Assembly: GCA_964650405.1 (NCBI GenBank) | Contig: CAZYTO010000097.1 | Coordinates: 1 to 17,931, forward strand | Origin: CAZYTO01 sp964650405 | GTDB lineage: Bacteria; Acidobacteriota; Thermoanaerobaculia; Gp7-AA8 | DNA: 17,931 nucleotides | Direction: 5' to 3' | In this document: positions 13,550 through 17,931 of the stretch, in pieces | Layout: the number at the start of each line of letters is the position of its first letter | Numbering within the stretch: the stretch's first letter is position 1 | The notes under the pieces: model-generated | The model's input: the letters and a program-made list of their open reading frames with translations, nothing else | The model's database searches: none | What the model was told of the DNA's origin: nothing | Made by a program: the position numbers and the translations under genes

Positions 13550-14338
13550 ATGGCCGAGAACCTTGTCGATTATCGCGTCGAAGGCGGTGTGGCGGTCTTC
13601 GAGCTCAGTGACCCTCCTGCAAACACCTACACCTACGCGATGAACCGGGAACTGGACGCACGCATCCTCGACGCGCGCATGGACGACTCCGTCCACGTGC
13701 TGGTCCTCCGCGGAACAGGGGAGAAGTTCTTCTCCGCAGGCGCGAACATCAACATGCTCTCCGAGGTCACGCCGGCCTTCAAGTACATGTTCTGCCTCCA
13801 CGCCAACGAGACCCTCCTGCGGCTGGAGCAGACGCCCAAGCTCGTCATCGCCGCCATGAACGGCCATACCGTGGGCGGCGGCTTCGAGATCGCCATGGCC
13901 GCCGACCTCCGCATCGCCCGGCAGGGCGCCGGCAAGTGCGGCCTCCCGGAAGTCTCCCTCGGCGTGCTTCCCGGGACCGGCGGCACGCAGCGGCTGTCCC
14001 GGTTAGCGGGCAAGTCGAAGGCCATCGAGTTGATGGTCGAAGGCGGCCTGTTCGAGTTCGAGAAGGCGCAGGAGTTGGGGCTCATCAATCACGTCTGGCC
14101 TGCCGAAGGATGGTGGGAGCGGGTGATGGCGTATGCGCGGAGCTTCTGTCCGCCCAACCGCGCCTCGAACGCCGTCGGCCGGATCAAACGCGCCGTGCAG
14201 TCGGGGTGGGAGCTGCCCCTCGAAAGCGGCCTGGCCCTCGAGCGCGAGCTCCAGCAGCAGCTCTTCCAGAGCGACGACGCAGCGGAAGGCCTGGCCGCGT
14301 ACCGGGAGAAGAGGAAGCCGCACTTCCGCGGGAAGTGA
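13550..14338 (+). CDS. Enoyl-CoA hydratase/isomerase-family protein
   Basis: A crotonase-fold enzyme, 262 aa. The oxyanion-hole segment FFSAGANINML (60-70), GHTVGGGFEIAMAADLRIA (105-123) with Glu113, and CGLPEVSLGVLPGTGGTQRL (130-149) with Glu134 are present. Both glutamates used by true enoyl-CoA hydratases are conserved, so hydratase activity is plausible, although related families (isomerases, dehalogenases, diketide hydrolases) share the fold. The C-terminal ASNAVGRIKRAVQSG helix and AEGLAAYREKRKPHFRGK tail are normal. No other fatty-acid oxidation gene is adjacent. Translation may start without a leader. The substrate is unknown. Confidence 0.93.
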   Translation: MAENLVDYRVEGGVAVFELSDPPANTYTYAMNRELDARILDARMDDSVHVLVLRGTGEKFFSAGANINMLSEVTPAFKYMFCLHANETLLRLEQTPKLVIAAMNGHTVGGGFEIAMAADLRIARQGAGKCGLPEVSLGVLPGTGGTQRLSRLAGKSKAIELMVEGGLFEFEKAQELGLINHVWPAEGWWERVMAYARSFCPPNRASNAVGRIKRAVQSGWELPLESGLALERELQQQLFQSDDAAEGLAAYREKRKPHFRGK

Positions 14339-14354
14339 GGGAGCGGCAAGTACG

Positions 14355-14404
14355 CGTTCTCGTTTCTCAGCGCCGGTGATTGCGAGAGAATGTCAGCGAG
14401 AACG
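14355..14404. repeat. Inverted repeat between enoyl-CoA hydratase and aldo/keto reductase genes
   Basis: CGTTCTCG (14355-14362) is a perfect inverted match to CGAGAACG (14397-14404), and inside it TTCTC (14364-14368) matches GAGAA (14386-14390). No T-run follows, so it could be a weak terminator, an operator or leader structure for the next gene, which starts 24 nt later. Confidence 0.5.
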
Positions 14405-14427
14405 ACAACTGACGACCGGAACTTACT

Positions 14428-15537
14428 ATGCGCTACCGCAACCTTCACGGCACTGACCTCAAAGTCTCCGAGCTCGGCTTCGGCACCTGGACCGTCTCCA
14501 CCGGCTGGTGGGGCAACTACACCGACGCCGAGGCCCAGGCGCTGATCCGCAAGGCCCTCGACCTCGGCATCAACTACATCGACACGGCCGACGCCTACGG
14601 CAACGGCCGCGGCGAGACGGTCCTCGCTCCCATCGTGAAAGAGCGTCCGGACGTCATCATCGGCACGAAGTTCGGCTACGACTTCTACAACAACCCCGAG
14701 CGCCCTCGCGGCCAGCGCGAGCTGCCACAGGACATGTCGCCGAAGTTCATCCGCTTCGCCCTGGAGCAGTCGCTCAAGCGTCTCGGCACGGACCACGTGG
14801 CCATCTACCAGCCGCACAATCCGCGCGTCGACGTACTCATGCAGGACGAGCACTGGGACACGCTGGAGGCGCTGAAGAAGGAGGGCAAGATCCTCTCCTA
14901 CGGCCCGTCGCTCGGTCCGGCCATCGGCTGGCGTGACGAGGGGATCTACGCGACCGCCGTCCGCCGTGCGCCGCTGACCCAGATGATCTACAACATGCTC
15001 GAGCAGGATCCCGGCCGTGAGTTCATCCTGGCCGCCGCCACCGGGCCGTCGTATCCGGCCGTGGCCCAGGCCATGGAAGGGACGGCGCACAAGAAGCTCT
15101 GCGCGCCCACTGGCTCCTTCGACTACGGCTTCCGGGCCTGGAAGGCCGATCCCGGTCCGCAGTTCCTCATCCGCGTCACGCACTCCTCGGGGATGCTGGA
15201 AGGGAAGTACACGCTCGACACGAAGTTCGACGAGAGCGATCACCGCTCCCACCGCCCGCGGGCCTGGCTCGTGGAGGGCCTGCAGAAAGTCGAACGCCTG
15301 GAAGTGCTGCGCCGCCAGCGCGCCGTGACCATCGGCCAGCTCGCCCTGCTCTGGCTCTACGCCCACCCCTGCATCGTCTCGGCCCTGCCGAACATCTACG
15401 AAGAGCAGCAGCTCCTGGAGTTCGCCGGTGCCTCCGATTACGCCCCGCTGAACGACGCCGAGATGGAGCAGCTCCACCAGATGTACGAGCGCAACTTCGA
15501 CATCACGCCGTACCGGGAAGAGGCGGTGACGGCGTAA
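14428..15537 (+). CDS. Aldo/keto reductase
   Basis: A 369-aa NAD(P)H-dependent carbonyl reductase of the aldo/keto reductase superfamily. The catalytic tetrad is visible as Asp52 and Tyr57 (YIDTADAYGNG), Lys81 (IIGTKFGY) and His130 (YQPHNP). The start MRYRNLHGTDLKVSELGFGTW is the standard first strand of the barrel. Compared with short members it has extra sequence between residues 200 and 270 (EFILAAATGPSYPAVAQAMEG, HKKLCAPTGSFDYGFRAWK), and the C-terminal SALPNIYEEQQLLEFAGA is the cofactor-binding end. The substrate cannot be predicted. It lies 4 nt before the ABC ATPase gene, so the three downstream genes are probably one transcript, though a functional link is not obvious. Confidence 0.93.
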   Translation: MRYRNLHGTDLKVSELGFGTWTVSTGWWGNYTDAEAQALIRKALDLGINYIDTADAYGNGRGETVLAPIVKERPDVIIGTKFGYDFYNNPERPRGQRELPQDMSPKFIRFALEQSLKRLGTDHVAIYQPHNPRVDVLMQDEHWDTLEALKKEGKILSYGPSLGPAIGWRDEGIYATAVRRAPLTQMIYNMLEQDPGREFILAAATGPSYPAVAQAMEGTAHKKLCAPTGSFDYGFRAWKADPGPQFLIRVTHSSGMLEGKYTLDTKFDESDHRSHRPRAWLVEGLQKVERLEVLRRQRAVTIGQLALLWLYAHPCIVSALPNIYEEQQLLEFAGASDYAPLNDAEMEQLHQMYERNFDITPYREEAVTA

Positions 15538-15541
15538 TCGC

Positions 15542-16303
15542 GTGATCGACGTCCGCAGCGTCACCAAACGGTTCGAATCGCAGACGGTGCTCGACGCGGT
15601 CTCGTTGTCCGTTGCCCGAGGAGAGTCCTATGCCCTCCTCGGCGAAAACGGTTCGGGCAAGACGACCCTGCTCAAGTGCGTGGTGGGCCTGTACGCGCCG
15701 CTGGAGGGCTCCGTCACCATCGACGGTCTCGATCGCCAGCGCGACCACCTGGCCATCCGGCGCTTCACCGCCTGGCTCGCCGATCAGCCCTACCTCTACC
15801 TCCACTTCACGGCCCGCAAGTGGCTGGAGATGGTGGCCGGAATCTACGGCGTCGACGAGGCACGCAGCGCCGCGCAGATCGACGAGCTGCTGACCATCTT
15901 CGACCTCCGCAAGCTCGAGAACAAGAAGATCGTCCTCTTCTCGAACGGCCAGTACAAGAAGCTGGCCATCTGCGGGATGCTGATCAGCAACGCCCGGCTG
16001 TATGTCATGGACGAACCCTTCACGGGTGAGATCGACCCGCCCGGCGTGGCCGCGTTCAAGGAGATCCTCCGTGAGCTGCGCAAGCGCGACACGACGATTC
16101 TCTTCTCCACGCAGATGGTCGACCAGGCCGAGCAGGTTGCCACCCGCATCGGGATTCTCGACCGCGGCCGCATCGCCATGGAAGGAACGGCCGCGGAGCT
16201 GAAGGAGCGCTTCGGCGTCGCCACGATGGAAGAGGTCTTCGCACGCGCTACGCGCAAGGACACCGCGGCCACCCAGCGCTATCTCGAGACACTCGGATGC
16301 TGA
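15542..16303 (+). CDS. ABC transporter ATP-binding protein
   Basis: A 253-aa ABC ATPase. It has Walker A GENGSGKT (34-41), Q-loop Gln82 (LADQPYLY), a variant signature FSNGQ (133-137) in place of LSGGQ, Walker B RLYVMDE (152-158) with catalytic Glu158, and D-loop TGEIDPPG. The usual H-loop His is Gln191 in ILFSTQM, a substitution that often lowers ATPase activity. GTG 15542 is the start, 4 nt after the reductase stop. The stop overlaps the permease start by 7 nt, so the two proteins are made together as an exporter-type (ABC-2-like) transporter. The substrate is unknown. Confidence 0.93.
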   Translation: MIDVRSVTKRFESQTVLDAVSLSVARGESYALLGENGSGKTTLLKCVVGLYAPLEGSVTIDGLDRQRDHLAIRRFTAWLADQPYLYLHFTARKWLEMVAGIYGVDEARSAAQIDELLTIFDLRKLENKKIVLFSNGQYKKLAICGMLISNARLYVMDEPFTGEIDPPGVAAFKEILRELRKRDTTILFSTQMVDQAEQVATRIGILDRGRIAMEGTAAELKERFGVATMEEVFARATRKDTAATQRYLETLGC

Positions 16304-17847
16304 ACCGGCGCACGGAACGTGACGCACCCCGGTGGTGGCGGGTCCTGCAGTGGGTCCTGAAAGCACTGCTCGTGACGTATGCGACCGGCGCCATTTTCAT
16401 GCTGGGATACTCGGGCGGGAAGGCCTACGCATCGCTGTCCGCCGCCGCGCGCGGCGGCGCGTTGCGGATCGCCGGCGGCTTCCTCTTTCTCATGCTTCTG
16501 ATGCTGTTCACGTCGGCAGCCGGAAGGGACCTTTACCGCAACCCCGACCTTTCGCTCCTCGTGACGATGCCCCTCACCGATCGCCAGCGATTCCACCTGA
16601 AGGTGGTCCGGATCGGAAAGGCCGCAGGTGCCTGTGCGGCCTGGCTCCTGGTCTGCTTCGCCGGGTTTGCCGCGCGCCTGCACTGGCCCTGGCGTGCCTA
16701 CGCGGGCCAGGTTTTGGCCGCGGTGTTGATGATGTCCGTGGTGGTCGGGCTGGCTCTCGTGCTGTCACTCGAACACTGGTTGCGCTCCATCGTTCGCATC
16801 GCGCTCTACGCGGGCCTTGCGTATGTTGGTGCAGTGCTGGCCGTTGCGTTGGTCTTGCCGGCGGACGCAATCGCTCGCATCGAACCTCTGCTCAAACTGT
16901 TGCGCTGGCCCTTCCTGGCGCACTGGTGGCCCGGAGCCGTCGCTGCCGACCTTGCCCGCTCCATTGCCGCCGGCTCGTGGCTGCCGGCCGCCATTGCCAC
17001 GGCGAAGCTCGTTCTCATGACCCAGGTCGCGTTTCTCCTCGCGGAAGGATTGGTGACCGTCCGCTACCGGCTGGAGGATGTCCTCCCGGCGTCAGGAGGT
17101 GCCTTCGTGCCGCGTGCCGGTGCTCGAGCCGGCGCGCCGAAAGAGGATGCCCTGGCCAAGGCACTGCGCGCCCGATGGCCAACGCGCACCCGCGCCTTGC
17201 TGGCCCTCGTCCAGCGCCGCGAGAGCCCGGAGCAGATACGGCCGCGCGCTTTCCGTTTCCTGCGTGGCCTGACCATCGCGATTGTTTTTGCCTGGGTCTG
17301 GCGTGCCGCGGCCGTCCACTTCGGCTTTGAACCAATGGTTGCAAACCTCGGCCTGCTCGCCGTCGCCGCGGTCTTCTTCTACTACCTTCTTTACGATCTC
17401 CAGCACGCTCCCTATGGGAGCAGCCTGATGGTTGCCGGACGCAGCAACGGCGACGATCCGTTGATCGAGACCTGGCCGGTTGGCATGCGCGAGTTTGTCC
17501 GGCTGGTTGCGGCCAATGACCTCGTCACCCTGGCCTGCTACTGCGGTGCGGCCCTGCTGGCCGGGCTCGTCCTGCCGGTGCCCTTCGTTTACACCGCCCT
17601 CGCTCTGGCTCTCGTCGCGACGGTCCTCGGTTGCATGAGCCTCACCACGCCGCTGGTGCACGCCATGAGCTATCACACCGACATCCGGCGGCTGCACGGG
17701 CCGGTTCCCCGTAACGCAATAGGGAAACCCCGACTCTTCGAGGGGATCGAGGTAAAAGGCGTAGGGTTTAGGAAACCCCATACAGAATCGCCTCGCGAAG
17801 CTCGCGCTGGACCTTTTCTTCACTCCAGTCCGGATGCCGCATCCTGA
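16297..17847 (+). CDS. ABC-2-type permease, probably truncated with a foreign C-terminal tail
   Basis: The 516-codon frame encodes an integral membrane partner of the preceding ATPase, with about ten hydrophobic helices: five or six in the first half (for example LRIAGGFLFLMLLMLF, AVLMMSVVVGLALVLSL), a cytoplasmic linker around residues 250-320, and four or so in the second half (AIVFAWVWRAAAVHF, LGLLAVAAVFFYYLL, YCGAALLAGLVLPVP, FVYTALALALVATVLGCM). Two-fold permeases usually end with another membrane pair. Here the reading changes at about residue 468-470 (after DIRRLHGP) into 47 residues without hydrophobic helices, translated across DNA that codes on the other strand for part of another gene. 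I therefore regard residues after about 470 as not original. ATG 16297 overlaps the ATPase stop. Confidence 0.8.
   Translation: MLNRRTERDAPRWWRVLQWVLKALLVTYATGAIFMLGYSGGKAYASLSAAARGGALRIAGGFLFLMLLMLFTSAAGRDLYRNPDLSLLVTMPLTDRQRFHLKVVRIGKAAGACAAWLLVCFAGFAARLHWPWRAYAGQVLAAVLMMSVVVGLALVLSLEHWLRSIVRIALYAGLAYVGAVLAVALVLPADAIARIEPLLKLLRWPFLAHWWPGAVAADLARSIAAGSWLPAAIATAKLVLMTQVAFLLAEGLVTVRYRLEDVLPASGGAFVPRAGARAGAPKEDALAKALRARWPTRTRALLALVQRRESPEQIRPRAFRFLRGLTIAIVFAWVWRAAAVHFGFEPMVANLGLLAVAAVFFYYLLYDLQHAPYGSSLMVAGRSNGDDPLIETWPVGMREFVRLVAANDLVTLACYCGAALLAGLVLPVPFVYTALALALVATVLGCMSLTTPLVHAMSYHTDIRRLHGPVPRNAIGKPRLFEGIEVKGVGFRKPHTESPREARAGPFLHSSPDAAS
17707..17781 (-). pseudogene. 5' fragment of a nucleotidyltransferase-like (AbiEii-type) gene
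   Basis: ATG 17781 begins MGFPKPYAFYLDPLEESGFP and continues YCVTG, which matches the N-terminus of small nucleotidyltransferase-fold proteins (pattern DPLxxSGxPYxVTG followed by an Ala/Ser-Val segment and a YGEPR region with the DxD motif). After codon 25 the reading becomes antisense to the ABC permease gene and loses all resemblance, so the catalytic part is missing. It overlaps the end of the small upstream gene by 14 nt, as intact gene pairs of this kind do. Recognition rests on a short stretch, so the family is a moderate-confidence call. Confidence 0.5.
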
Positions 17848-17920
17848 CCCCAGCCACGAAAATGGCCGAGGCGGCCGCCTGGAGTTCCGCCATGCGATCC
17901 AGCTTTTCCGCGGGGGTCAT
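17768..17920 (-). CDS. Small helical protein, 50 aa, partner of nucleotidyltransferase-type genes
   Basis: ATG 17920 to TAA 17770-17768 encodes MTPAEKLDRMAELQAAASAI and, after it, a helix ending RMRHPDWSEEKVQRELREAI plus LYGVS. The pattern MTPxEKL...RxRHPDWSxExV...xxLYG is one I know from short proteins encoded immediately upstream of nucleotidyltransferase-like genes, possibly toxin-antitoxin-like pairs; function unproven. It overlaps the following fragment by 14 nt. The window edge lies 11 nt upstream, so its promoter is not visible. Confidence 0.65.
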   Translation of the reverse strand: MTPAEKLDRMAELQAAASAIFVAGVRMRHPDWSEEKVQRELREAILYGVS

Positions 17921-17931
17921 TTTCCGATAAG

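Noticed and set aside
14089..15567. 492-aa minus-strand frame opposite the hydratase and aldo/keto reductase
   Set aside because: It spans two genes and the gap between them and has no recognisable sequence; a GC-rich shadow.

Overview
The window is GC-rich chromosomal DNA (roughly two-thirds G+C by eye) with dense bacterial genes, short overlaps and very long antisense shadow frames. There is no rRNA, tRNA, CRISPR array or complete insertion sequence. Gene content is mostly housekeeping metabolism. The AroD-AroE fusion next to trpE, the tandem-repeat-rich intergenic spaces and the general style fit an Acidobacteriota-like organism, but nothing here proves the phylum.

Layout. Positions 3-611: the 3' part of a SirB1-type transglutaminase-like/TPR protein. 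678-1373: two small unrecognised membrane-anchored proteins in less GC-rich DNA. 1436-4321: an aromatic amino acid operon with a putative Trp-attenuation leader peptide (tandem Trp codons, competing hairpins), fused aroD-aroE, then trpE overlapping by 4 nt. 4445-7964, minus strand: ribD, ribE (alpha-type riboflavin synthase), an unrecognised 356-aa protein overlapping ribE by 4 nt, and a DUF4230-like membrane protein. 7965-8719: a gene-free repeat field. 8774-10339, minus: a Do/HtrA serine protease with a clear terminator. 10564-10818, minus: a GlsB/YeaQ-type small membrane protein, also with a clear terminator. 11105-12181: phosphofructokinase. 12263-13522, minus: an exported amidohydrolase. 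13550-14338: enoyl-CoA hydratase. 14428-17847: aldo/keto reductase, ABC ATPase and ABC permease, tightly spaced. 17768-17920, minus: a small 50-aa gene followed by the first 25 codons of a nucleotidyltransferase-like gene that stops abruptly where the permease begins.

How the parts work together. The aroDE-trpE unit makes shikimate-pathway intermediates and anthranilate and looks controlled by tryptophan through transcription attenuation. The rib genes make riboflavin, with no FMN riboswitch visible upstream. HtrA and the YeaQ-like protein are envelope-stress type functions. The ABC ATPase and permease form an exporter-like unit.

The strongest non-standard signals are: (1) the trp leader peptide and attenuator at 1474-1562; (2) a set of intergenic spaces holding degenerate 7- or 8-bp tandem units, three of them as inverted arms (4337-4438, 6814-6940, 10913-11036, with 8690-8717 and 12201-12240 as simpler cases), one of which supplies the last codons and stop of ribD; and (3) a sharp break near 17700-17709 that appears to truncate two convergent genes at once.
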